Shown here piece by piece: positions 32,521 through 38,529 of a stretch of DNA of 38,529 nucleotides. Position 1 is the stretch's first letter, and the number at the start of each line of letters is the position of its first letter. The notes below the pieces were generated by a model. It was not told where the DNA came from. It made no database searches and worked only from the letters and a program-made list of their open reading frames with translations. This DNA is from CAZVXI01 sp964631295 (GTDB lineage Bacteria > Planctomycetota > Phycisphaerae > Phycisphaerales > SM1A02). Made by a program: the position numbers and the translations under genes. The stretch covers positions 1 to 38,529 of the forward strand of contig CAZVXI010000007.1 of NCBI GenBank assembly GCA_964631295.1. The letters run 5' to 3'.

Positions 32521-35500
32521 ATGTCAAGTCGTTGGAACGCTGTCTATTCGCGCCTTGCAAAGGCGGGCGTGATTGGAATGGCCATGACCGCCGGATTCGC
32601 CACGAGTCCGGCCATGGCATATCAGGATGGTGCCACCGTTGTGAACGGTGATGTCACCTTCCAGCAAAACGGAAATCACACGGTGATTACTGCCAGCGAT
32701 GGCAGCATCATCAACTACACGAACTTCGACATTCTCCCGAACGAGATTGTCCAGTTCGTGCAGCCGCATGATCTGGCGACGGTGCTCAATCGCGTCAACA
32801 GCAATGATCCGACAATGATCCACGGACAACTGCTGGGGAACGGCCGGGTCTTCCTGGTCAATCCTGCCGGGGTCGTATTCGGTCAAGGCGCTGTGATTAA
32901 CGTCGGCTCGCTCTACGCGGCGGCTGGAAATATTTCCAACCAGGATTTTATGTCCGGGAACTGGCAGTTCACGAACCTCACCGGCAACGTGCTCAACGCG
33001 GGCAGCATTCGTGCCAACGACGCGTACCTGCTCGGACGGCATGTGAGCAACCGGGGCGTGATCAGTGCCAACAACGGCATCATCGCCATGGTGGCAGGCA
33101 ACGACATCCTGATTCGTGAGCATGGGGAGCGCATCACGATTCGGGTTGATGGCAACGAACTTGTCGGCAACGACATGCCCAACACCGGGCAGACCACGCC
33201 CGACATGATGGCCGATCCCGGGGTTGAAAACGCTGGTGCACTTCACAGCACCGGCGGGCAGGTTGTCCTTGGTGCGGGCGACCTGTACGGATACGCGCTG
33301 CTCAACAGCGGCACCATTCGCGCCGACGGCGGCGATGTCACCATGGCGGCGGCTGATGGATTGGTTCACAACTCGGGTCTCGTCACCACGAGCGTTGATA
33401 CCGGTCTTGCTGGTTCAATCACAGTGCAGGGCCCGAGCGTTCTCAACACCGGCCAACTGCTCGCCGACTCCAACAGCGGCCAGGCAGGCTATGTTGAGTT
33501 CACCAGCCAGAATCATTCGTTCATGACGGATGGTTCGCTGATCTCCGCAGCCGGCGGTTCGGGCAACGCGCACGGCGGCGAAGTACTCGTGCACAGCTAC
33601 AACGGGCAGACGATCATGCCCTCGGGCGCGATGGTCGATGTCTCAGGCGGCGCAACGGGCGGGCGAGGCGGCTTCGCGGAAGTCTCCGGTCTCGACCTGT
33701 TCTACGACGGCAATGTTGCCCTCGATGCGGTTGATGGCTCGCAGGTGGGTGAACTGCTGCTTGACCCGTTCAACGTGGTCATACAATCGAACACCGAGCC
33801 GCTGCCTTTCCAGGACTTCCTGCTCGATGGTGACACGATCAACTTCACCGAAGGCACACTGACCGGCAATACGTACATCAGCTCCGAGTCACTCGAAGCG
33901 ATCATCGGCGACATCACTGTCGAAGCGCTCGGGTCGATCTTCATCTTTGATTCGCTCGACTTCGGTCTCGCGGAAGGAGCCTTTGAACAGAACTTGTTCC
34001 TGACTGCCGGCGGCGACGTCGTGCTTGGCTTCGACACAGGCATCTTTGGTGCCAACAACGTCACGATTCAGGCAAATGCCTTCGGCGACTCGAATGGCGA
34101 AGTGCAGTTCAACTCGCCCGTGGACATCGCAGGCTTTCTCGACGTCAACGGCGCACTTGTCGTGATCAACACCGCTTCAATCATCAGCGGCGGCGACCAA
34201 CTCTACCGCGCTCCGGTGGATGTTTGCGTTGACGCGCATCTGCAGGCATCCAACGTGCACTTCATGGACATCGTAGATGCGACGTTCTCCGATGATCGCA
34301 TGAGCGGGTTGGAAGTGTCCGTCGATGATGGCGACGTCACCTTCGATGGCGATGTCGGCATGGCAACTGATGCCTTCAACGAGGATGCACCACGCTCACT
34401 CGCGTACCTGACCGTCAATGGTCGCACGATTGTCAACGCTTCGTCCATCCGCACGCGTGATCAACAGACCTACAACGGCCCGGTTCAGGTGAACGCGCCA
34501 TTCGATCGCGGACTGCTGCTCGGCACGACATTCATCAGCACAGACGGCGGCGACATCCGCTTCACTGGGGGAATCGAGGGTGATGATGCGATCATCAACA
34601 TCCTGACATCCGGCGTCACTGAAATCAGCGGCGACGTTGGCTCGCAGGGAGCGCTCGGCCTGATCGCCACCGATGAGCCCGGCATGACGCAACTGGGCGG
34701 CAACCACAATGCATCGATCTTCGATTACGACGATGCCGTGATGCTGACCGACGATGTCACGATGACCGCGTCGAGTTCTGCAACTTTCGCGCAGACGATC
34801 GACGGCGATGGAAACTCGCTCGATATCGCGTCGAACTTCATACACTTCGAAGACGACGTGACAAACATGGACACGCTCGTCACCCGCGACTTCAACGCTG
34901 GCGGTGGCGGCATCACATTGATCGGTGCGGTGGGGGGTCCGGCTGCTCGCGGCGGGTTCAGCGGCATCCTCATTCAAGGCAATGACATTGACCTTCAGAC
35001 CGATGTCGAACTGATCGACGACACGTTCGTGTCAGGCCTGAACCGTGCACGCTTCGGCGGCACGATCGACGGCAACCATGACCTCTTTGTCGAATCGAAC
35101 CAGCTCATCGAATTTGGCGGCGACATTGGCGGCGACAGCCCGCTGAACATGCTGGACGCCCAGACGCCCGGGCTGATCCTCTTCGATGGTGCCAACTCGG
35201 CAACTGTCTGGGGCGACATTCATCTCAACGATGACATCATGATCGCGATCCCGGAAGCAGCCACGATCGGCGCGACTGGCGACCTGACGCTCGAGTCTGT
35301 TTTCAGTGATATTCTGCTCGGCCAGAACCAGAAGCTGAGCGTCGTCGGCAACTTCGGTGCGTTCACGAACGGGATGTTCCAGTCTGGCGACATCAGCGCA
35401 CTTGGCAACATCGATATCATTGCTGCAACTATCAACCTGCTCGGCCGCGACGCAGCGAATGTGCTGCTCAACAACGGCCAGTTGGTTCTGGATGACGGCG

Positions 35501-36333
35501 TAGATATCGTCGCCGGCGGGTCGATCAACTTCTCAACCGCTCCGAACGTGGTTGGCGGCAACGGTTCGCTGGTATTCATCACCAAAAATGGCAGTGGTAT
35601 CGGAGCGAACCTCGCAGCGTTTGACAGCGGCACGAAGCCGGACCTCACGGAAGCGAGCTTCTTCCGCAACGGCCAGATTCTCGATCTGACCGGTGGTGCG
35701 GCTACCAACCCCGCAAACCTCGCGCAGGCGCTTGAAAGTGCAGACTTCCAGCTCGAGGACTATGTTCCGGTGGAGCCGCATGCACTGCGTGCGACCGAAC
35801 GCCTTGCGATCTTCATGCGTGGCATGACTGCAGACGAACTTCGCGGCACCGTCAGCGGCACGCAAATCCACATGGATGTGCAGACACCTGGCGATGAGAC
35901 AGCCAACCCGACGATTTCGACGATGCGTCTGCGTCGTGATTCGGTGCTCACGGTCATCGAACAATACGAATCGCTGCATGGGGTCTCGCACGACGGCGAC
36001 TTCAGCGATGAACAGATGGCGGCCGCCCGCGAGGAGATTCGCAACGCCCTCACGCAGGCATGGAATGACTACGCTCAACAGGCCGGCGACGGTGCAGACC
36101 CGTCTTCACTGAAAGGCCAACTGCAGGCGAAGATCGATGCCGGCACTGCAACCGAGGCAGACCTGGCGGCTCTCGAGTACCTGCGAGGTATTGGTGAGAT
36201 GTATGCCAACCTCAAGGTCATGGGCGCGACTTCGCACCAGGCAGAAGTCTTCATCAACCACCTCATCGAGCCACTGTGCCCGGAAGCGTGGAGCATGGAC
36301 CAGTTCGGTGCTGCATTCGGGCCGCAGGCCTGA
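32521..36333 (+). CDS. Filamentous-haemagglutinin-type exoprotein (TpsA)
   Basis: 1270 aa. GGGAGAAG lies about eight bases before ATG 32521. A signal peptide (residues 1-33, ending TSPAMAYQ) is followed by the TPS domain at about 36-200: TVVNGDVTFQQNG, INYTNFDILPNEIVQF, a variant NPNG motif NPAGVVFGQGA (residue 114) and INVGSLYAAAGNISN. A long beta-helical stalk follows with degenerate repeats such as VLNAGSIRANDAYLLG and GGDVTMAAADG. Residues about 1080-1270 are a different, helical C-terminal domain that begins VEPHALRATERLAIFMRGMT and includes MAAAREEIRNALTQAWNDYA. Long Fe-haemagglutinins serve adhesion or contact-dependent killing. No toxin domain or immunity gene is evident here. Forms a transcription unit with tpsB. 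Confidence 0.85.
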   Translation: MSSRWNAVYSRLAKAGVIGMAMTAGFATSPAMAYQDGATVVNGDVTFQQNGNHTVITASDGSIINYTNFDILPNEIVQFVQPHDLATVLNRVNSNDPTMIHGQLLGNGRVFLVNPAGVVFGQGAVINVGSLYAAAGNISNQDFMSGNWQFTNLTGNVLNAGSIRANDAYLLGRHVSNRGVISANNGIIAMVAGNDILIREHGERITIRVDGNELVGNDMPNTGQTTPDMMADPGVENAGALHSTGGQVVLGAGDLYGYALLNSGTIRADGGDVTMAAADGLVHNSGLVTTSVDTGLAGSITVQGPSVLNTGQLLADSNSGQAGYVEFTSQNHSFMTDGSLISAAGGSGNAHGGEVLVHSYNGQTIMPSGAMVDVSGGATGGRGGFAEVSGLDLFYDGNVALDAVDGSQVGELLLDPFNVVIQSNTEPLPFQDFLLDGDTINFTEGTLTGNTYISSESLEAIIGDITVEALGSIFIFDSLDFGLAEGAFEQNLFLTAGGDVVLGFDTGIFGANNVTIQANAFGDSNGEVQFNSPVDIAGFLDVNGALVVINTASIISGGDQLYRAPVDVCVDAHLQASNVHFMDIVDATFSDDRMSGLEVSVDDGDVTFDGDVGMATDAFNEDAPRSLAYLTVNGRTIVNASSIRTRDQQTYNGPVQVNAPFDRGLLLGTTFISTDGGDIRFTGGIEGDDAIINILTSGVTEISGDVGSQGALGLIATDEPGMTQLGGNHNASIFDYDDAVMLTDDVTMTASSSATFAQTIDGDGNSLDIASNFIHFEDDVTNMDTLVTRDFNAGGGGITLIGAVGGPAARGGFSGILIQGNDIDLQTDVELIDDTFVSGLNRARFGGTIDGNHDLFVESNQLIEFGGDIGGDSPLNMLDAQTPGLILFDGANSATVWGDIHLNDDIMIAIPEAATIGATGDLTLESVFSDILLGQNQKLSVVGNFGAFTNGMFQSGDISALGNIDIIAATINLLGRDAANVLLNNGQLVLDDGVDIVAGGSINFSTAPNVVGGNGSLVFITKNGSGIGANLAAFDSGTKPDLTEASFFRNGQILDLTGGAATNPANLAQALESADFQLEDYVPVEPHALRATERLAIFMRGMTADELRGTVSGTQIHMDVQTPGDETANPTISTMRLRRDSVLTVIEQYESLHGVSHDGDFSDEQMAAAREEIRNALTQAWNDYAQQAGDGADPSSLKGQLQAKIDAGTATEADLAALEYLRGIGEMYANLKVMGATSHQAEVFINHLIEPLCPEAWSMDQFGAAFGPQA

Positions 36334-36357
36334 TCTGAGTCCTCAATCACCAACCCA

Positions 36358-36391
36358 CAGGCCCGTGACTTCGGTCGCGGGCCTGTTTCTT
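36358..36391 (+). terminator. Rho-independent terminator after tpsA
   Basis: CAGGCCCGTGAC-TTCG-GTCGCGGGCCTG forms a 12-bp stem with one G-T pair and a UUCG tetraloop, followed by TTTCTT. It starts 25 bases after the tpsA stop and closes the secretion unit. Confidence 0.95.
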
Positions 36392-36451
36392 GCGCGCAGC
36401 GCAACTTCTGCGCGTGCAGATCGGGCTTGTTGTCAAGGGAATTTGGCGATC

Positions 36452-36480
36452 TTGTTGGCGGCGTGCGCCACGCCTATCCT
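36452..36480 (+). promoter_or_regulatory. Promoter of the YggS-family gene, leaderless type
   Basis: TTGTTG (36452-36457) and TATCCT (36475-36480) are exactly 17 bases apart. The start codon ATG 36487 lies six bases after the -10 box, so transcription would begin at or beside it. This is the best-supported member of the leaderless set because it has both boxes. Confidence 0.6.
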
Positions 36481-36486
36481 CATTGC

Positions 36487-37335
36487 ATGGCCACCACCGT
36501 GTCTGATACCAATCCTGCAGCATCCGAATCAGCAACTGACGCATCAGGGGGCACGCTCGCTGAACGCGTTGCGTCGGTGAAATCGCGCATTGCTGAGGCA
36601 GCGAAGCGCGTTGGCCGCGACCCGGAGAAGATCATCCTCGTCGCGGTCACCAAACATGCTTCGATGGATCAGATTCGTGAGATGGTCTCGCTCGGCCACG
36701 TGGACCTCGGTGAGAATCGTGTGCAACAACTCGTGCAGCGGTCTGCGCAACTCGATGAGTTTCTGAGCCGCCACCGCGACCTTGGACGCTCACGCAGCGC
36801 AGACGGCGCCCTGCCGGAGAAGATTCGCTGGCACATGATCGGGCACCTCCAACGAAACAAGGTGCGTAAGGCTCTGCCTCTTGTCCGCCTCGTGCATTCC
36901 GTCGATTCCCTGCGCCTTGCAGAGGAGATTCAGACCGTCGCAGCACGCACCGACGAGGTTGCAGAGGTGCTGATCGAAGTAAATGTATCAGGCGAAAAGG
37001 CAAAGCATGGCGTGGCTCCCGCAGCGGCAAGGCATGTCATCGATCAGATGGACACAATGATCAATATTCGCGTGCGCGGCCTGATGTGTATGGCACCGAT
37101 CGTCGAGGACCCTGCAGACACACGCCCTTACTTCGACATGTGCCGTGAGTTGTTCGAAGACATCCAAAAGGCCGGCGATGTCACGGACAAGTTCAACATT
37201 CTCTCGATGGGCATGAGCAACGACTTCGAAGTCGCCGTCGAGTGTGGGTCAAACGTTGTGCGGGTGGGAAGCGCACTCTTCGGCTCGGCTGAGGGTGACT
37301 CAGATCGCGACACGGATACAGACGACCACGACTGA
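36487..37335 (+). CDS. YggS-family pyridoxal-phosphate-binding protein
   Basis: 282 aa, longer than the usual 230. This family (YggS/PROSC/YlmE) binds PLP and keeps vitamin B6 levels balanced; it is not a true enzyme. The PLP lysine is K56 in LVAVTKHASM. Other landmarks are GENRVQQLVQ, WHMIGHLQRNKVRKAL, VHSVDSLRLAEEI, LIEVNVSGEKAKHGV, RGLMCMAP, LSMGMSNDFEVAVECGS and RVGSALFG. Extra residues are an acidic N-terminal leader of about 20 and an acidic Asp-rich tail. ATG 36487 is chosen for its promoter position. In many bacteria the gene lies near ftsZ or yggT; that context is missing. Confidence 0.93.
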   Translation: MATTVSDTNPAASESATDASGGTLAERVASVKSRIAEAAKRVGRDPEKIILVAVTKHASMDQIREMVSLGHVDLGENRVQQLVQRSAQLDEFLSRHRDLGRSRSADGALPEKIRWHMIGHLQRNKVRKALPLVRLVHSVDSLRLAEEIQTVAARTDEVAEVLIEVNVSGEKAKHGVAPAAARHVIDQMDTMINIRVRGLMCMAPIVEDPADTRPYFDMCRELFEDIQKAGDVTDKFNILSMGMSNDFEVAVECGSNVVRVGSALFGSAEGDSDRDTDTDDHD

Positions 37336-37403
37336 TCCCGCTCGACCGCACTGGCGACTGTTCGCGATTTGCTCATTTTGTGTTTGCTGGCGAGGATGGC
37401 CCC

Positions 37404-37775
37404 GTGCTCGAACTGATCGGCGGCATTCTCATCGGCATCTTCTCGCCGAACTGGCTTTGGAGACTGTTGCTGCCGCTGTGCATCGGCCTGCTCGGTTGTG
37501 TGCATCTGGCGGTGGTCAAGCGGCGCACGCCGATGCTCGACTCCTGGCGTGAGGGCCTTGAAGAAACCAATGCTGACGATGATGCGATCCGTGCGACGTT
37601 GGAACGCGTCCGCGACCTGACGATCGCACCTCTCCGTGAAGCCGGCCTCGTTGGATGGCGGCTCTACGCCTTTCACTTCATCTGGATGACGTTCGTGTCG
37701 CTGGTGGTTGCCTCGCTGACGGGGCTGGTAAAGTTGGCCGTCATCGCCACCCACACAGCCATCACCGACGGTTGA
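37404..37775 (+). CDS. Small membrane protein of unknown function
   Basis: 123 aa from GTG 37404, which has GAGG eight bases upstream; a GTG at 37380 would add eight residues. Hydrophobic segments are LELIGGILIGIFSP with WRLLLPLCIGLLGCVHLAVV near the N-terminus and FHFIWMTFVSLVVASLTGLVKL near the C-terminus. Between them is a polar, acidic helix (EETNADDDAIRATLERVRDL). No family recognised. It ends 290 bases before the next identifiable stop and directly borders the atypical right edge of the window. Confidence 0.65.
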   Translation: MLELIGGILIGIFSPNWLWRLLLPLCIGLLGCVHLAVVKRRTPMLDSWREGLEETNADDDAIRATLERVRDLTIAPLREAGLVGWRLYAFHFIWMTFVSLVVASLTGLVKLAVIATHTAITDG

Positions 37776-38066
37776 CCGGTCTTCAAAACGCAACGAAGAC
37801 CCGCCGCAACGGGCCCCGCGAGTAATAATGGGCCAGAGTGGACTGCAACAGGTTCACCTAACCATCTGACTGGTACGGGTTTACGGCAGGGCGTTGATGG
37901 CAGCCGTGCAAAATCCGGTGCAGTTGGTGCCGGAGCGTGCGAACCCAATCGGTTTGGTCTGCGTGAAGTCCGGGACGCCTGGCCGTCGCTGAGCGCATCT
38001 CAGCGCATTCGAATTCTCGCCATCGTGCGATCTGCTTCCAGTGCGGGGGACATCCAATGTTCGTAG
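37776..38066 (+). pseudogene. Start-less frame resembling the C-terminal tail of a planctomycete integrase
   Basis: The frame is open for 96 codons from the previous stop to TAG at 38064-38066, with no ATG, GTG or TTG before its last third. Its protein reads like a real C-terminal linker: LTGTGLRQGVDGSRAKSGAV and then FGLREVRDAWPSLSASQRI followed by ILAIVRSASSAG. The pattern AWPxL....R..I..IV..A is one I associate with tails of tyrosine recombinases and other mobile-element proteins of planctomycetes. The catalytic domain is absent, so this is at most a 3' remnant. It could also be a chance frame. A competing minus-strand frame (37881-38177) looks weaker. Confidence 0.35.
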
Positions 38067-38264
38067 CCGTCGTTCAAGGCAGCCGGTTTGAGCCGGATGT
38101 TGAAATTGTCGTAGCCGGTCCGTTTCTGTTGTTCGCCGACGCAGCAGCGGCGCTTCCTCAGACCTGCTACCGGACAATCCTCGACTTCACGTGCCCTGGC
38201 TGTTTGACGTTGCATGAGCGGCGGGGTGATGAGTTCGTCATCGTCGCATCGCTCGATCTCTCCG
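38057..38264 (+). CDS. Hypothetical protein, truncated by an assembly gap
   Basis: ATG 38057 follows GGGGGA at 38045-38050 and overlaps the last codons of the integrase-like frame, as in translational coupling. The 69 visible residues begin MFVAVVQGSRFEPDVEIVV and include a cysteine-containing stretch TILDFTCPGCLTLHERR that could bind a metal with C-x2-C. The frame is still open when it meets the run of N at 38265. No family recognised. Confidence 0.45.
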
Positions 38265-38274
38265 NNNNNNNNNN
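38265..38274. other. Assembly gap (ten N)
   Basis: Ten undetermined bases. The sequence on either side may have been joined by scaffolding, so the true distance and even adjacency of the two flanks are uncertain. Gaps of this type often mark repeats or mobile elements. Confidence 0.95.
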
Positions 38275-38318
38275 GCATCACGGAGGTGTCCCATGAAGCC
38301 TAGTGGTGAGGAGGCAGG

Positions 38319-38510
38319 CGGGCGAGACCGTTGGACGCCGACACGAGCCGGGATTCCGTTGCAGCCGTTGGGCAGCATCTGCAACTACCTCACAAACCCA
38401 CCTGGACTCACCCATGCTGCCCAACGAGCGGACACACGCTCTCCGGGGCCGGGCGTGTCGGCGAGGCTCCAACGGGCTTGCCCGACTGACTCCGGGCGAG
38501 CCAACGGAGT
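38319..38510 (+). ncRNA. Highly structured RNA with an H-type pseudoknot; candidate HEARO/omega RNA of an IscB element
   Basis: Three stacked helices enclose the core: CGGGCGAG (38319) with CTTGCCCG (38477), CCGTTGGA (38328) with TCCAACGG (38468), and CGCCGACACG (38336) with CGTGTCGGCG (38454). Inside, GTTGCAG (38358) pairs with CTGCAAC (38379), and the loop sequence CGTTGGGCAGCAT (38366) pairs with ATGCTGCCCAACG (38414). That makes a perfect 7-bp plus 13-bp pseudoknot joined by a C/A-rich 28-base linker. Small hairpins follow: AGCG/CGCT at 38427-38440 and ACTCCG/CGGAGT at 38489-38510. The pseudoknot and a linker containing CACCTGGACTCACCC remind me of HEARO/omega RNAs, which lie directly 5' of iscB genes. 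The fold is seen; the identity is from memory. Confidence 0.6.
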
Positions 38511-38529
38511 GCCAGTGTTCGGCGGGCGG

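Noticed and set aside
38367..38425. Integron attC-like pair GTTGGGC ... GCCCAAC
   Set aside because: The boxes fit the attC core consensus, but the arms pair perfectly over 13 bases without the extrahelical bases and unpaired spacers of attC. They are also part of a larger pseudoknotted fold.
38293..38529. Open frame from ATG 38293 with a good ribosome site, running off the window
   Set aside because: It lies across the structured RNA, every stem base is explained by pairing, and the product is a low-order Pro/Arg/Gly mix without similarity to known proteins.

Overview
The window is GC-rich, densely coded bacterial DNA that looks like a planctomycete of the Phycisphaerae/Phycisphaerales type. 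The clues are a secreted protein with a VPAPG-type C-terminal sorting signal, paired CPxCGYxLxxL zinc-ribbon membrane proteins, a planctomycete-style two-partner secretion pair, many secreted proteins of unknown function, and short intergenic gaps in which Shine-Dalgarno starts alternate with apparently leaderless starts. This placement is an inference from gene content; no rRNA gene is present. No tRNA, rRNA or CRISPR array was seen.

Layout. 1-3.2 kb: the tail of an unidentified gene, a membrane-anchored TlpA-like thioredoxin, two small zinc-ribbon membrane proteins, a 5'-truncated 2'-5' RNA ligase (thpR) remnant and a PqqB-like metallo-hydrolase. 3.3-9.8 kb: a large secreted S9 peptidase, citrate synthase, a VPAPG-CTERM protein with its own promoter and terminator, octanoyltransferase lipB and another zinc-ribbon membrane protein. 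9.8-15.7 kb: a PurS-like/PurL fusion for purine synthesis, RNase H, a secreted PNGase F-like protein, and ribosomal proteins S12 and S7. 15.7-22.4 kb: an exceptionally long FliD, a small gene upstream of it, ParB with two parS sites, and a cytoplasmic histidine kinase. 22.8-29.8 kb: two orphan ABC ATPases, a DciA/DUF721 protein, guanylate kinase, and several small membrane, secreted and lipoprotein genes. 30.4-36.4 kb: a TpsB outer-membrane transporter followed by its probable TpsA exoprotein, closed by a strong UUCG-loop terminator. 36.5-37.8 kb: a YggS-family PLP protein and a small membrane protein.

The right edge (37.8-38.5 kb) differs from the rest. It holds a start-less frame ending in a tail I associate with planctomycete integrases, a short coupled gene running into a 10-base assembly gap, and then about 190 bases that fold into nested helices plus a textbook H-type pseudoknot (7 bp and 13 bp stems). 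Its shape and its C/A-rich linker resemble the HEARO/omega RNAs that precede IscB genes of IS200/IS605-like elements. If that is right, the nuclease gene lies just beyond the window. This is the most interesting signal here.

Most genes are housekeeping or envelope functions in small transcription units rather than one pathway. Motility (fliD), chromosome segregation (parB/parS), replication (dciA, rnhA), purines (purL, gmk), lipoylation plus the TCA cycle (lipB, gltA) and secretion (tpsBA, VPAPG-CTERM) are each represented by one or two genes.
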